Below the pieces are notes generated by a model. That model ran no database searches. It worked only from the letters and a program-made list of their open reading frames with translations, and was not told the DNA's origin. A stretch of 47,649 nt of DNA from Niallia taxi (GTDB taxonomy: Bacteria; Bacillota; Bacilli; Bacillales; Cytobacillaceae). Position 1 is the first letter of the stretch; every line of letters begins with the position of its first letter. Made by a program: the position numbers and the translations under genes. Positions 1-8,779 of the stretch are shown piece by piece. The stretch covers positions 1 to 47,649 of the forward strand of contig NZ_RZTZ01000023.1 of NCBI RefSeq assembly GCF_004005475.1. The letters are read 5' to 3'.

Positions 1-10
1 CTCCGATAAA
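1..10 (-). rRNA. rrs: 16S rRNA, first 10 nt (5' end only)
   Basis: On the minus strand these bases read TTTATCGGAG, the usual first bases of Bacillus 16S rRNA (normally followed by AGTTTGATCC). The rest of the gene lies beyond the left edge. The boxA element and two tandem promoters upstream support the assignment. Confidence 0.85.
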
Positions 11-108
11 GAGTAAGATTAGCTCATTGCTAAACTCTAGCTTTTGTTACTTGTTTTGTTTCTATAACGAAAGTTATAAAAACGATTATTGTTGACGTTT
101 GTTTGTTC

Positions 109-123
109 AGTTTTCAAAGAGCA
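109..123 (-). promoter_or_regulatory. boxA-like rRNA antitermination element in the 16S leader
   Basis: The minus strand reads TGCTCTTTGAAAACT, the boxA-like motif that precedes Bacillus 16S genes and loads Nus-factor antitermination complexes. It sits about 100 nt before the 16S 5' end and after both promoters. A small hairpin (TATAAC, 4-nt loop, GTTATA; 63-78) follows in the leader and may belong to the precursor processing stem. Confidence 0.75.
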
Positions 124-155
124 ATTTAAAATCACTGTTATAAGCGACTTTTTAA

Positions 156-184
156 ATAATAACAGCACTTTCTATTAAAGTCAA
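156..184 (-). promoter_or_regulatory. rRNA operon promoter P2 (SigA)
   Basis: The -35 TTGACT (184-179) and -10 TATTAT (161-156) are separated by exactly 17 bp and point into the 16S leader. This is the downstream member of a tandem pair, the usual arrangement of Bacillus rrn operons. Confidence 0.85.
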
Positions 185-231
185 TATTTTATTTTCCATA
201 ATAAAACTCGCTTCAATTAGGCTGTTTTCAT

Positions 232-260
232 ATAATATCACCTATCACCACAATAGTCAA
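232..260 (-). promoter_or_regulatory. rRNA operon promoter P1 (SigA)
   Basis: The -35 TTGACT (260-255) and -10 TATTAT (237-232) are separated by 17 bp, 76 bp upstream of P2. The same hexamers and spacing are used in both promoters. Confidence 0.85.
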
Positions 261-307
261 CATATACTTATAAAAAATTTATACTCAAATCACTTTCTTC
301 TATTATA

Positions 308-340
308 TAAAAAAAGAACCTGACTTATAAAGTCAGGTTC
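308..340 (-). terminator. Rho-independent terminator of ptsG
   Basis: An 11-bp stem (GAACCTGACTT, 316-326, with its complement 330-340) has a 3-nt loop and on the minus strand runs into a T tract at 315-308. It begins 10 nt after the ptsG stop codon and separates ptsG from the following rRNA promoters. Confidence 0.9.
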
Positions 341-349
341 TCTAATAGC

Positions 350-2413
350 TTATTTCACGATAGAAATAATTTCTTCTTCTTTCAAGTCAACATTGCCTGG
401 TTTGTTAATCTGTACAGATTCACCTTCAGCTAAATTAGTAAAGATGATTGGCGTTGTTGTTGAAGTTGCGTTTTCTTTAATGTAATCCAGGTCCACTTTC
501 AATAGAGGCTGACCTTTTTTAACAACGTCATTTTCCCCTACTAGAGTTTCGAATCCTTCCCCTTTCAATTTCACTGTATCAATACCGAAATGGATAAGGA
601 TTTCACGACCTGAATCTGCCATAATGCCGATTGCATGTTTAGTTGGGAACAGGTTTACGATTTTTCCATCAACAGGAGATACAACAGTACCTTCAGATGG
701 AATAATCGCGAAGCCGTCACCCATCATTTTTCCAGCAAAGACTGGATCTGGAACTTCTGTGATTGGAACAAGTTGTCCTTTAATAGGTGAAACCATTGAA
801 TCATCACCATCAAAATCACCTTTAAGTGCATTTGGATTCACATCTTCAATTTGCTGCTGTACTTCTTTATCCATAGAAGGCGTTGCAGCTGGACGTGGTC
901 TCTTACCACTCATAATATCTCTCATTTGCCCTTTAATTGTTTCAGAGCGAGGACCAAAGATTGCTTGGATGTTGTTGCCGACTTCTAAGACTCCAGCAGC
1001 ACCAAGTTTTTTCAAACGATCTTTATCAACATCTTTAATGTCATTAACTGATACACGAAGTCTTGTAATACACGCATCAAGGTGAGCGATGTTTTCTTGT
1101 CCACCCATAGCTTCTAATACTTCGTATGGAAGGTCGCTAGTTGCTCCACCCGTTGTTTCCTCTTCTTGTGTTTCATCTTCACGACCAGGAGTTTTCAAGT
1201 TAAACTTGCGAATCGCGAAACGGAAACCGAAGTAGTAGATAACAGCAAATACTAAACCAACCGGAATAATAATCCAAGCATTTGTTTGTGGATTGATTAA
1301 TCCGAATAATACATAGTCAATCAAACCACCAGAGAAAGTCATACCAACCTTAACATTCAATAGTTGCATTGTCATGAATGATAGACCTGCAAATACTGCG
1401 TGAATACCGAAAAGAACTGGTGCCACGAATAAGAATGAGAATTCTAACGGCTCAGTAATACCTGTTAAGAAAGAAGTCAACGCAGCTGATGCCATTAAAC
1501 CACCGACAACCGCTTTTCTTTCTGGACGAGCTTCATGATAAATCGCAAGTGCTGCAGCTGGTAAACCGAACATCATGAATGGGAATTTACCTGTCATGAA
1601 AGTACCAGCAGTCAAGTTTTGTACACCGTCTTTAATTTCTGCCATGAAGATACGTTGGTCACCACGTACTACATCACCTGCAGCAGTTGTATATTGTCCA
1701 AACTCATACCAGAATGGAGAATAGAAGATATGGTGAAGACCAAATGGAATCAATGAACGTTCAATAATACCAAAGATAAGTGCTGAAACAGTTAAGTTTG
1801 CATTAACCATGTTTTGTGAGAAGGCATTAAGACCCGATTGAATTGGAGGCCAGATTAATACCATTAACAAACCAAGAATAACTGCAGATGCCGCTGTAAT
1901 AATCGGCACAAAACGTTTACCAGCAAAGAATCCTAAATATGATGGCAATTCAATTTCGTAAAATTTATTGTAAAGCATGGAAGCGAGTATACCTACGATA
2001 ATACCACCGAACACCCCAGTTTGAAGTGTTGGAATACCAAGTACGTTAGCAATGTCGATACCGTTAACAGATTCAGCTGTATAGCCTTTAACAGTACCCA
2101 TTGTTACGTTCATGATTAAGTAACCAATAATAGCAGCAAGCCCGGCAACACCTTCACCACCAGATAATCCTACTGCAACACCTACTGCAAACAACAGCGG
2201 CAGGTTACTGAATACGATATTACCCGCATTTTCCATAACGGATGCTACCATAGATACTCCACTATTATCTAAAAACGGAGCAATATCTAACAACGCTTCA
2301 TTATGAAGCGCATTACCTAGCGCAAGTAAGATACCAGCAGCTGGTAACAATGCAACCGGAAGCATAAGTGCTTTTCCGACTTTTTGCAAAACACCGAAAA
2401 TCTGTTTAAACAT
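350..2413 (-). CDS. ptsG: Glucose-specific PTS transporter, EIICBA
   Basis: This is the membrane permease that imports glucose and phosphorylates it using phosphate passed from HPr. The 687 residues match PtsG length and domain order: EIIC membrane domain (about 1-400, opening [19 protein letters not shown]), EIIB (about 430-510, phospho-cysteine C448 in [10 protein letters not shown]) and EIIA (about 540-687, phospho-histidine H608 in LIHFGIDTV). The IIB-IIA linker is charged and glutamine-rich. It lies downstream of glcT with a RAT/terminator switch between them, the B. subtilis arrangement, so glucose-dependent antitermination is expected. A GlcNAc-type specificity is less likely because the glcT-ptsG pairing is characteristic of the glucose system. 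Confidence 0.95.
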   Translation of the reverse strand: MFKQIFGVLQKVGKALMLPVALLPAAGILLALGNALHNEALLDIAPFLDNSGVSMVASVMENAGNIVFSNLPLLFAVGVAVGLSGGEGVAGLAAIIGYLIMNVTMGTVKGYTAESVNGIDIANVLGIPTLQTGVFGGIIVGILASMLYNKFYEIELPSYLGFFAGKRFVPIITAASAVILGLLMVLIWPPIQSGLNAFSQNMVNANLTVSALIFGIIERSLIPFGLHHIFYSPFWYEFGQYTTAAGDVVRGDQRIFMAEIKDGVQNLTAGTFMTGKFPFMMFGLPAAALAIYHEARPERKAVVGGLMASAALTSFLTGITEPLEFSFLFVAPVLFGIHAVFAGLSFMTMQLLNVKVGMTFSGGLIDYVLFGLINPQTNAWIIIPVGLVFAVIYYFGFRFAIRKFNLKTPGREDETQEEETTGGATSDLPYEVLEAMGGQENIAHLDACITRLRVSVNDIKDVDKDRLKKLGAAGVLEVGNNIQAIFGPRSETIKGQMRDIMSGKRPRPAATPSMDKEVQQQIEDVNPNALKGDFDGDDSMVSPIKGQLVPITEVPDPVFAGKMMGDGFAIIPSEGTVVSPVDGKIVNLFPTKHAIGIMADSGREILIHFGIDTVKLKGEGFETLVGENDVVKKGQPLLKVDLDYIKENATSTTTPIIFTNLAEGESVQINKPGNVDLKEEEIISIVK

Positions 2414-2464
2414 TTCGTTCCCCCTACTTCCTTTAATTTCCTTAGCCCATAAAACGTTATCATA

Positions 2465-2562
2465 AAAACAAAAAAGGCATGAATAAAAAAGTAACTGAAA
2501 AAGTTATTCAGGGATAGACTTCCCTAAAAAACTATTATCAATCATCTTTTTCACTCATGCCT
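2465..2562 (-). terminator. Conditional terminator in the ptsG leader (GlcT-controlled)
   Basis: AGGCATGA/TCATGCCT arms (2475-2482 and 2555-2562) close a long branched structure that includes a smaller AGGGA/TCCCT hairpin (2510-2525). On the minus strand the structure ends in a T-rich run (2474-2465). The distal arm lies inside the RAT sequence, so binding of GlcT to RAT would exclude terminator formation. Confidence 0.85.
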
Positions 2563-2582
2563 GATCGAATCAGTAACACGTT
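2550..2582 (-). promoter_or_regulatory. RAT (ribonucleic antiterminator), GlcT binding site
   Basis: The minus strand carries CGTGTTACTGATTCGATC followed by AGGCATGAGTG, very close to the B. subtilis ptsG RAT as I recall it. It overlaps the terminator arm at 2555-2562. A -10-like TATTAT at 2594-2589 would start transcription just before the RAT; its -35 is poor. Confidence 0.88.
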
Positions 2583-2595
2583 TATAAGATAATAA

Positions 2596-3438
2596 CTATT
2601 TAACCTTTTTTTGAAGACGCTGCAAATGCATTGTTAAATACACAGCTTCTGCATCAAATACTGGTTTTCTTAATGTTTGTTGCATAACCTTAATGAGCTT
2701 CCATGAGAGATTATAGCACAGTGGATATTCGGCTTTCAATAGGGAAGTTATTTTTTCTGGCTCATCTACTTTTTCCCCATGATGAACTCTTTCAATTGTA
2801 AATCGGAGATGGCGCACAAGTCTCATATAATCTATGCTATCCTTATCGATTTGCACATCAAGCTGTTCCTCAATTAAATTAACTAAGTGTGTCACCAACT
2901 GAGAATGCTGATTAACTTCCGAGAGATTTCTATTCATCATAGCACTGTGTATATGAAGAGCGATGAAACCGATTTCACCTACTGGCAAATTAATCTCTGT
3001 CTGTTCACCAATAAGCTTCACCACATCCTCGGCAATTTTGTATTCATAAGGATAAAGCGCCTTCGTTTCTATTAAAAACGGATTATTCAACACCAGTCCA
3101 TTTGACAATCTTGAAACCGCGAACATGATATGATCTGTTAATGCAACATGAATATGCTCATTAAGCTTTGCATTTGTTTTGCTTTTAATAAGCTCAATTG
3201 AGGAGATAATAACGTCTAGCAAATCGTTGTCTACTTGAGGAAGTAGTTTCAGGTAGTTCATCTGTTCCTTCTCATTTCGAAGTACAAACAGCTTCTCAAC
3301 TACATCTGCATCAATAGTATCACCGTTTTTCCGATTGAAGCCTATTCCTTTTCCAATTAGTACAACTTCTCCATATGAAGGATGCTCACCAATTAGCACA
3401 TTATTATTAAGCGCTTTTTTCACTAGCAAATTCGGCAT
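2596..3438 (-). CDS. glcT: GlcT transcriptional antiterminator (BglG family)
   Basis: This RNA-binding antiterminator lets transcription read into ptsG when glucose is available. In 280 residues it has an N-terminal CAT RNA-binding domain (about 1-60, with KKALNNNVLI and IGKGIGFNRK) and two PRD regulation domains with the conserved histidine segments HIHVALTDH (PRD1) and EIGFIALHIHSA. PRD histidines are phosphorylated by the glucose EII and HPr. The open frame extends 13 codons further to a TTG, but the ATG at 3438 has a GTGAGGAAAAAGAC ribosome site, and the promoter -10 overlaps the would-be upstream start. It is followed by the RAT-controlled ptsG. Confidence 0.93.
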   Translation of the reverse strand: MPNLLVKKALNNNVLIGEHPSYGEVVLIGKGIGFNRKNGDTIDADVVEKLFVLRNEKEQMNYLKLLPQVDNDLLDVIISSIELIKSKTNAKLNEHIHVALTDHIMFAVSRLSNGLVLNNPFLIETKALYPYEYKIAEDVVKLIGEQTEINLPVGEIGFIALHIHSAMMNRNLSEVNQHSQLVTHLVNLIEEQLDVQIDKDSIDYMRLVRHLRFTIERVHHGEKVDEPEKITSLLKAEYPLCYNLSWKLIKVMQQTLRKPVFDAEAVYLTMHLQRLQKKVK

Positions 3439-3476
3439 GTCTTTTTCCTCACTTCGAAAGACTTCTAGGTAATTCA

Positions 3477-3505
3477 ATGTTATTAAAGTAAAACTTGTAA
3501 GTCAA
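3477..3505 (-). promoter_or_regulatory. SigA promoter of glcT
   Basis: TTGACT (3505-3500) and TAACAT (3482-3477) are 17 bp apart, directed at the glcT ATG. Its position argues that the longer reading frame starting at 3477 is not used. Confidence 0.65.
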
Positions 3506-3509
3506 CGAA

Positions 3510-3542
3510 AAAATACAAAAGGCTGCTAAAAATAGCAGCCTT
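3510..3542 (-). terminator. Terminator of pbuG
   Basis: A 9-bp stem AAGGCTGCT/AGCAGCCTT (3519-3527 and 3534-3542) is followed on the minus strand by a T-rich stretch. It begins 14 nt past the pbuG stop codon. Confidence 0.88.
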
Positions 3543-3555
3543 AAAAACTAATATC

Positions 3556-4884
3556 CTATTGCAGGAATACGAAGTATAGCGCAAAGATTACAAAGAAAAT
3601 GTACATAATCGGGTTGATTTCTTTTCCACGGCCGCTCAATAGCATCGTGATTGGGTAGAAAATGAATCCAACAGCAATACCTGTTGCAATGCTGTATGTT
3701 AATGGCATTGACACAACTACTAAGAAAGAAGGCACTGCGATTTCAAACTTAGTCCAATCAATTTTTCCTAATGAAGATACCATCAAGATTCCGACTACAA
3801 CAAGTGCTGGTGTAGTGACAGCTGATGTTACGACCTCCAACAATGGGAAGAAGAACAAGGAAAGCAAGAAGAATCCTGCTGTAACAATAGATGCAAATCC
3901 TGAACGAGCCCCTGCTGCAACACCGGCAGATGATTCAACAAAAGAAGTTGTTGTTGATGTACCGAAGATAGAACCTACCATAGAAGCAATAGAATCTGCA
4001 AACAATGCTTTACCTGCTCTTGGCAATTTATTGTCTTTCATTAATCCTGCTTGGTTTGCTACAGCTACCAATGTACCTGCATTGTCAAAGAAATCTACGA
4101 ATAAGAATGTCAAAATTACAACAAGCATGCTTTGTGTGTAGAAAGCACCGTCTCCGAAAGCAGAGAACAATTTACCGAAAGTCGGCTCTAAGCTTGGTAC
4201 TGCAGAGACAACACCTGATGGAGCATCAATAACACCAAAAATCATACCGACAACAGCAGTGATGACCATTCCGTAGAATACACCGCCATGAATTTTTCTA
4301 ACCATAAGAATGATCGTTACGAAAATCCCGAAGATTGCAAGTAACGTGCTAGGCTGTGACAAATCACCGATATGAACCAATGTTGCAGGATTGTCGATGA
4401 TAATATCAGCGTTTTGCAAGCCAATAAATGTAATGAATAAACCGATACCCGCTCCAACTGCGAGCTTTAATTCAACTGGTATTGCATTTATTAATTTTTC
4501 ACGAAGCCCAGTAATCGTTAACAGCAGGAAGAAGAAACTTGAAATAAATACTGCTGCTAATGCGTATTCCCAAGGCTCACCTTGTGTTAAAACAACTGTA
4601 TAAGCAAAAAATGCATTTAACCCTAAACCTGGTGCAAGTGCGATTGGATAATTAGCAAACAGCCCCATAATAAGTGAACCGATAGCTGCTGCCAATGCTG
4701 TTGCTACGAAAACAGCACCATAATCCATACGAAGTGCTGCTGGCAGGTCCGCTACATCACCTAAAGTCAATGTAAATGGATTAACCGCCAAAATATATGC
4801 CATTGCTAGGAAAGTAGTGAATCCACCGACAAATTCCTTACGGTAGTTCGTTCCTAGTTCCTCAAATTTGAAAAACTTCTTCAT
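3556..4884 (-). CDS. pbuG: Hypoxanthine/guanine permease (NCS2, AzgA-like)
   Basis: This polytopic membrane permease takes up hypoxanthine and guanine. The 442-codon frame opens MKKFFKFEELGTNYRKE and carries PbuG signatures: ANYPIALAPGLGLNAFFAY, LFVDFFDNAGTLVAVA and GTSTTTSFVESSAGVAAGAR. Hydrophobic segments run throughout. A longer frame adds 13 codons, but the ATG at 4884 has AAAGGGG eight bases upstream and agrees with the family start. A guanine riboswitch precedes it and possible PurR boxes lie near its promoter, so purine excess should switch it off. In B. subtilis it directly follows guaA; here about 6 kb of accessory DNA separates the two genes. Confidence 0.94.
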   Translation of the reverse strand: MKKFFKFEELGTNYRKEFVGGFTTFLAMAYILAVNPFTLTLGDVADLPAALRMDYGAVFVATALAAAIGSLIMGLFANYPIALAPGLGLNAFFAYTVVLTQGEPWEYALAAVFISSFFFLLLTITGLREKLINAIPVELKLAVGAGIGLFITFIGLQNADIIIDNPATLVHIGDLSQPSTLLAIFGIFVTIILMVRKIHGGVFYGMVITAVVGMIFGVIDAPSGVVSAVPSLEPTFGKLFSAFGDGAFYTQSMLVVILTFLFVDFFDNAGTLVAVANQAGLMKDNKLPRAGKALFADSIASMVGSIFGTSTTTSFVESSAGVAAGARSGFASIVTAGFFLLSLFFFPLLEVVTSAVTTPALVVVGILMVSSLGKIDWTKFEIAVPSFLVVVSMPLTYSIATGIAVGFIFYPITMLLSGRGKEINPIMYIFFVIFALYFVFLQ

Positions 4885-4921
4885 TCTTTTTTCCCCTTTC
4901 ATGTTCCAATTCAATAAGAAC

Positions 4922-5101
4922 AAAAAAACACTCCATTATCGTAGGAGCGTTGACTAGGGTTTGTGAAATATAGCAGGGATTAGATAAAAAAGAATAAGAG
5001 TTCTAATACGCATCCCTTTATATACACTTACCTCGTAGTCAAGCTATTTACGGTAGCTCGGTAGAAACTTTTGGGCCATATCCCCCATAATTATACGAGT
5101 A
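4922..5101 (-). promoter_or_regulatory. Guanine riboswitch controlling pbuG (aptamer plus terminator)
   Basis: The aptamer (5101-5031) has the purine-riboswitch core: P1 pairing CTCGT/ACGAG, the TATAATTAT and GTTTCTACC joining regions, and GACTACGAG at the 3' side, where the specificity base is C, indicating guanine or hypoxanthine rather than adenine. A 6-bp terminator stem CGCTCC/GGAGTG (4949-4944 and 4934-4929) with seven T follows. TTGACTA in the aptamer 3' strand (5042-5036) is complementary to TAGTCAA (4957-4951) next to the terminator arm, giving a plausible antiterminator when no ligand is bound. This is a ligand-off transcriptional switch. Confidence 0.94.
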
Positions 5102-5120
5102 TTTCTTTAGTTGCAAACTT

Positions 5121-5149
5121 AGTTTATCAGCACAGTAGCTTTTCGTCAA
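5121..5149 (-). promoter_or_regulatory. SigA promoter of pbuG
   Basis: TTGACG (5149-5144) and TAAACT (5126-5121) are 17 bp apart, placing the transcript start just ahead of the riboswitch aptamer. Confidence 0.7.
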
Positions 5150-5154
5150 TACAA

Positions 5155-5219
5155 AAATACGAACATTAAGTGGATATCTTTTTGTAAACGTTCGCTTGTT
5201 TTCTGAAGGTTAATGTTCG
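5155..5219. promoter_or_regulatory. Possible PurR boxes upstream of the pbuG promoter
   Basis: CGAACATT (5160-5167) preceded by AT-rich bases fits the PurBox core, and inverted copies AACGTTCG (5187-5194) and AATGTTCG (5212-5219) follow. B. subtilis PurR sites are paired inverted boxes upstream of purine genes. The distance between CGAA cores here (27 nt) is about one helical turn longer than the 16-17 nt I recall, so the call is tentative. Confidence 0.45.
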
Positions 5220-5348
5220 TGTTCTCTTATACATTTCGATAATTTTAGCTTAAGATATATATGGTTGTAAAGGAAAAAAACATAAAAATTTTAGCTTAAA
5301 CAACTAGACGCTTACGTATCTTTATCATTTATATAAACAAAAAAGCCG

Positions 5349-5795
5349 CTAGATGTCCTTCCACATTTTCGCAGCTTTATTAAACAATATATTTATCGTT
5401 TCTTTATTATGCTCAATTAAATCACGATATTCCTCATTTATTGCCTGTCTATCTATATTTATCATAACGGAGTGCATCTCATTCTTTTCATCTACAAGCT
5501 GCAATCCATATTCTGTTTTGCCGAAAAAAGATGGCCAAATTAATAACGCATGTTTCTCATCGTCTGTTGCAACCCCTAAATTTCCCGTAAATGACAAGTA
5601 ATCGGGATATTTTACATTATACAAATAACCGTCCTCTTGTTTTACATACGTGCGATTAGCCATAATCTCTTGCATATCATTAGAAAACTGATTATATTTT
5701 GTTCGTGTGAGATACAACCAGGATAAATTATACAAGGCAAACAGTACAATACAGGTGGATATTATAATCATGATTAGCTTCCTTTTTTTATTCAT
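5349..5795 (-). CDS. Small membrane-anchored protein of the bacteriocin operon, unknown function
   Basis: The 148-residue protein has a basic start (MNKKRKL) and one hydrophobic segment (about 7-28), then a polar domain predicted outside the membrane, with no cysteine in it. I do not recognise a family. The start overlaps the stop of the upstream ABC ATPase by 4 nt (ATGA), so it is the last gene of the bacteriocin operon and is probably translationally coupled. Typical lactococcin-972 clusters have three genes, so this fourth one is a candidate accessory immunity or export factor; that role is inferred from position only. No convincing terminator follows it. Confidence 0.75.
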   Translation of the reverse strand: MNKKRKLIMIIISTCIVLFALYNLSWLYLTRTKYNQFSNDMQEIMANRTYVKQEDGYLYNVKYPDYLSFTGNLGVATDDEKHALLIWPSFFGKTEYGLQLVDEKNEMHSVMINIDRQAINEEYRDLIEHNKETINILFNKAAKMWKDI

Positions 5796-6400
5796 AGTTC
5801 AACTATCCTCTTACCACTCCTTTTAATTTCTTCATCATGAGAAACCACAATAACAGTTTTTCCTTCTTTGTTCATACTGGCTAGAATATCCATAACAATC
5901 TCAGCATTTCTTTTATCAAGAGATCCAGTTGGTTCATCAGCCAGGATGATATCACATTTTTTTATCATCAATCTTGCTAACGCAATCCTCTGCTGTTCCC
6001 CTCCTGAAAGTGTATATATTTTATTGTTTAATTTATGAAGTAACCCAACTTTGCTTAATGCTTGTTTGACGGAAACGCCTGACTGATTTTTCCTTTTTAT
6101 CAACTTCAAATTTTCACTAACCGTTTTATCTTCAATCAAAGCAAAATTTTGAAATAAAAACCCTACTTTACTACTAAAATAACGGAGTTGGTTTTTGCGT
6201 TTGCTGATATCAACACCATCCACCAATACTTGACCCTTTTCTATTTTTTCCAAGGCACCAATCGTATTTAACAAGGTAGTTTTTCCGCATCCGCTAGCTC
6301 CAGAAAAGACTACAAACTCGCCTGCTTGTATGTTTAAATTAAAATCAGCAAACAATATCCTCTCTCCATAAGCCTTGTACAAATTTAAAATCTCAATCAT
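5792..6400 (-). CDS. ABC transporter ATP-binding protein, lactococcin-972 export type
   Basis: The 202-residue cytoplasmic ATPase carries a full motif set: Walker A GASGCGKTT, Q-loop LFQNFAL, signature LSGGEQQRIALAR, Walker B IILADEPTGSLD and the switch histidine in VIVVSHDEE. It belongs to the LolD/MacB-like group that works with large membrane permeases and is found beside lactococcin-972-like peptides. The ATG at 6400 is chosen because GAAGGGAGGT lies just upstream; its first bases overlap the stop of the membrane protein gene (ATGA), so the two are coupled. Likely role: powering export of, or resistance to, the peptide encoded at 8361-8720. Confidence 0.9.
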   Translation of the reverse strand: MIEILNLYKAYGERILFADFNLNIQAGEFVVFSGASGCGKTTLLNTIGALEKIEKGQVLVDGVDISKRKNQLRYFSSKVGFLFQNFALIEDKTVSENLKLIKRKNQSGVSVKQALSKVGLLHKLNNKIYTLSGGEQQRIALARLMIKKCDIILADEPTGSLDKRNAEIVMDILASMNKEGKTVIVVSHDEEIKRSGKRIVEL

Positions 6401-8316
6401 AATGTACCTCCCTTCAATATTTCCTGCATACATCTTTTTTCAGTTTTCATTACATATACAGTCATGAAGGCAAGCTCCACTATTATCAACAGTGATCCTC
6501 CTAACGCCATATAAAAAGCTGCCGATAGTTCTAAAAAATAATCTAATAATATAGAGCTACCTACTCCTAATAACCCAAAACCAATCGTCGATAAAAACAA
6601 CTGTTTATATCTGCTAAACAGATTGAACCCGCTTATTTTTTTCAATGTTAGTTCCACAGCATTTACATTATACTCATATCTACAAATGGTCTTGATTAGG
6701 ATAACTTCTAGAAGCATCAAAATTCCAGATAGGATAACACCAGTCAGAATACCTCTTTTAAATGTTTGCCATTGGAAATTAAAATGGTCAAAGGCATTTG
6801 TTTTATGCGCTACTTCATTCTCTAATGAGTTGCTTTTAACATATTCCTGCCACTCATTTTCCTTTACCTGATACATGGCTGTGCCAATTATATAATCATT
6901 CCAATACTTTTTTATCACCGTTGGATTCATGTTATTAAAGATAATAATGGGATTCTTTTTAATGCTGCTAGAAATGCGCGAGGACTTCACCATCGAAAGG
7001 ATATTAATTTCGTCTTGATAAACAAACTCAACATAATCGTATGGATGAGGATAGTAAGATTCCCACACTTCCTTTATTTCTGCATAAATATCACTCTGCA
7101 CTAGTTGCTTAGGAATTAAAAAATAAACTTTATTTTCTATTTTCTTCTGCCGCAGTTCAGAAATATTTTCTAGTAAATAATCCATTGTGCCACTATCAGC
7201 AAATAAGTACTCTCTTTCTGAATCACTCCATACGGATAAATTAACTAAGGATACTGCTCTGTTTTCTGATAAATATTTTTTATAAAAAGCAAATCTCATC
7301 TTATCTGTCACATCGGAATCATCAACACTCAGTTCCACATATGAATAATCTTTATACTTCTCAAAAAAACCTTTTTGCTTATAAAAGATGATACCTTCAT
7401 ATATCATGCCAAGACTGCTTGACAATACCAAGGCTGTAATGGAAACGGCAACTACTTTATATAAATAGGCTATTTTCAACACATGCTTTGCATTACTTCT
7501 CGACCCCATGTCACGCTTAAACTTACAGAAATAAAGTGTTAAATAGAGAATCGAATTTATCGTTAAGAATATTAACATACTGAAAACAGAGATGAACCAA
7601 CAATAGCTTACTTGCGAAAATAGGCTTAAAATGGCCATTATAAAACCAAATGTCATGGCGTAAAAACTTGCATCCAATATTATATTTTTTAAAACAATAA
7701 ACTGGATTCTTTCACCGCATATTATTCTCACAACCACTTCTTTTCTCATTTGCGCAACTTCATAAAGTGTCATTAAAAGAAAAAAGAATAGAACAATTAT
7801 CCAAACAATTGCGATGTTCAAGCTATCATAGGACTTGTAACCCGCTTGCGGAAACTTCCCTCCATATTTATCTATTAATCTTTGTTTAAAGCCAAGAATA
7901 TCTTCCTCTGCCCCAATCATGTAATAGACTTCTACTTGTTTGACATCTGGAATTTCAGCTAAATTACGTATTTCTACTTTAACATCACCTAAAAACACAC
8001 TTTGAAATTCGCCAGAAGCTATCCTTGACCTTTTATCCAATGTTTTTTGTGCCCCAGGAGTCATATAAACTGTAACGCTTTCGGAAAACAGACTGTTTAT
8101 CTTTCGCTCAATTGCAAATACTTCCACGTTCTGCTCTTTTGCTGTTTCTACTATATCTGACAGCATTTCAGGTTGCGTTTGCTCTTTACCTAAATACATT
8201 GTGACATAACTGTACTCTGCTTCGAAGCCGTCCAAATGCCATAAATATGCTTCCCCAATAAACAAAAATACAAGCCCTATCATCAAAGAACTGATAATGT
8301 ACTTTGTCTTTTTCAA
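6397..8316 (-). CDS. Bacteriocin-associated integral membrane protein (putative immunity/permease)
   Basis: This 639-residue membrane protein has one N-terminal transmembrane segment, an extracellular-looking stretch of about 140 residues, a middle group of segments, a second soluble region (about 300-500) and C-terminal segments. The layout resembles FtsX/MacB-like permeases and the bacteriocin-associated membrane proteins (DUF1430-type) beside lactococcin-972 peptides. The frame extends to an ATG at 8340, but AAGGAGGGAGG lies inside that extension just ahead of a TTG at 8316, giving MKKTKYIISSLMIG, so TTG is preferred. It lies 44 nt after the bacteriocin gene and overlaps the ATPase gene. 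Function as exporter or immunity is inferred from family context. Confidence 0.85.
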   Translation of the reverse strand: MKKTKYIISSLMIGLVFLFIGEAYLWHLDGFEAEYSYVTMYLGKEQTQPEMLSDIVETAKEQNVEVFAIERKINSLFSESVTVYMTPGAQKTLDKRSRIASGEFQSVFLGDVKVEIRNLAEIPDVKQVEVYYMIGAEEDILGFKQRLIDKYGGKFPQAGYKSYDSLNIAIVWIIVLFFFLLMTLYEVAQMRKEVVVRIICGERIQFIVLKNIILDASFYAMTFGFIMAILSLFSQVSYCWFISVFSMLIFLTINSILYLTLYFCKFKRDMGSRSNAKHVLKIAYLYKVVAVSITALVLSSSLGMIYEGIIFYKQKGFFEKYKDYSYVELSVDDSDVTDKMRFAFYKKYLSENRAVSLVNLSVWSDSEREYLFADSGTMDYLLENISELRQKKIENKVYFLIPKQLVQSDIYAEIKEVWESYYPHPYDYVEFVYQDEINILSMVKSSRISSSIKKNPIIIFNNMNPTVIKKYWNDYIIGTAMYQVKENEWQEYVKSNSLENEVAHKTNAFDHFNFQWQTFKRGILTGVILSGILMLLEVILIKTICRYEYNVNAVELTLKKISGFNLFSRYKQLFLSTIGFGLLGVGSSILLDYFLELSAAFYMALGGSLLIIVELAFMTVYVMKTEKRCMQEILKGGTL

Positions 8317-8360
8317 TTCCTCCCTCCTTATAAATTGCATTCTTTATTCTATTTATCTCA

Positions 8361-8720
8361 CTAATAATTATTTCGATAATATACAGTGCCTCCACTATGT
8401 ATCACTTCAATCTTCGAAATTGCCTTTCCCTTCTTACTCGGACCTTTATACCAAGTATTTTTGCCGTTTTTCAAACTAGCATAGTGACTTTTCGAAGAGT
8501 GATTTGCCCATGCATAGTCCTCATTAATAGCGGTTGTATTGTAACCATATGTTAAAGCCGCTTTATTATTATCTCCCGAACTATATCGTTCCCAAGCTTT
8601 TGTAAACCCGACCGGATTCTTTTTTTCTAATACAGCAGCAGAAGCTGGACTATGTGTTGAAACTAACAAACTTCCTCCTAAAACTAAAACAGACAACCAC
8701 TTACCAATACTTTTCGTCAT
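8361..8720 (-). CDS. Lactococcin-972 family bacteriocin precursor
   Basis: The 119-residue precursor has a classical signal peptide (KSIGKWLSVLVLGG core, cleavage expected after SPASA at about residue 29). The mature part of about 90 residues is cysteine-free and rich in Tyr, Trp, Lys and Asn, with the lactococcin-972 layout: a W..Y/YGYN region, YAWANHSSKSHYASL in the middle, and a C-terminal aromatic end VYYRNNY. Lactococcin 972 itself binds lipid II and blocks septum formation; whether this peptide does so is unknown. The large membrane protein and ABC ATPase genes follow, the standard cluster order. GAGAGGAG precedes the ATG, and an unusual repeated element lies 60 nt upstream. Confidence 0.88.
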   Translation of the reverse strand: MTKSIGKWLSVLVLGGSLLVSTHSPASAAVLEKKNPVGFTKAWERYSSGDNNKAALTYGYNTTAINEDYAWANHSSKSHYASLKNGKNTWYKGPSKKGKAISKIEVIHSGGTVYYRNNY

Positions 8721-8779
8721 AATATTTTACTCCTCTCATTATTATTTGTTATTTCATTTCAATCCTAACAAAAAGTAGT

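Noticed and set aside
8186-8395. 69-codon minus-strand frame between the bacteriocin and membrane protein genes
   Set aside because: It overlaps both genes in another frame and has no ribosome site.
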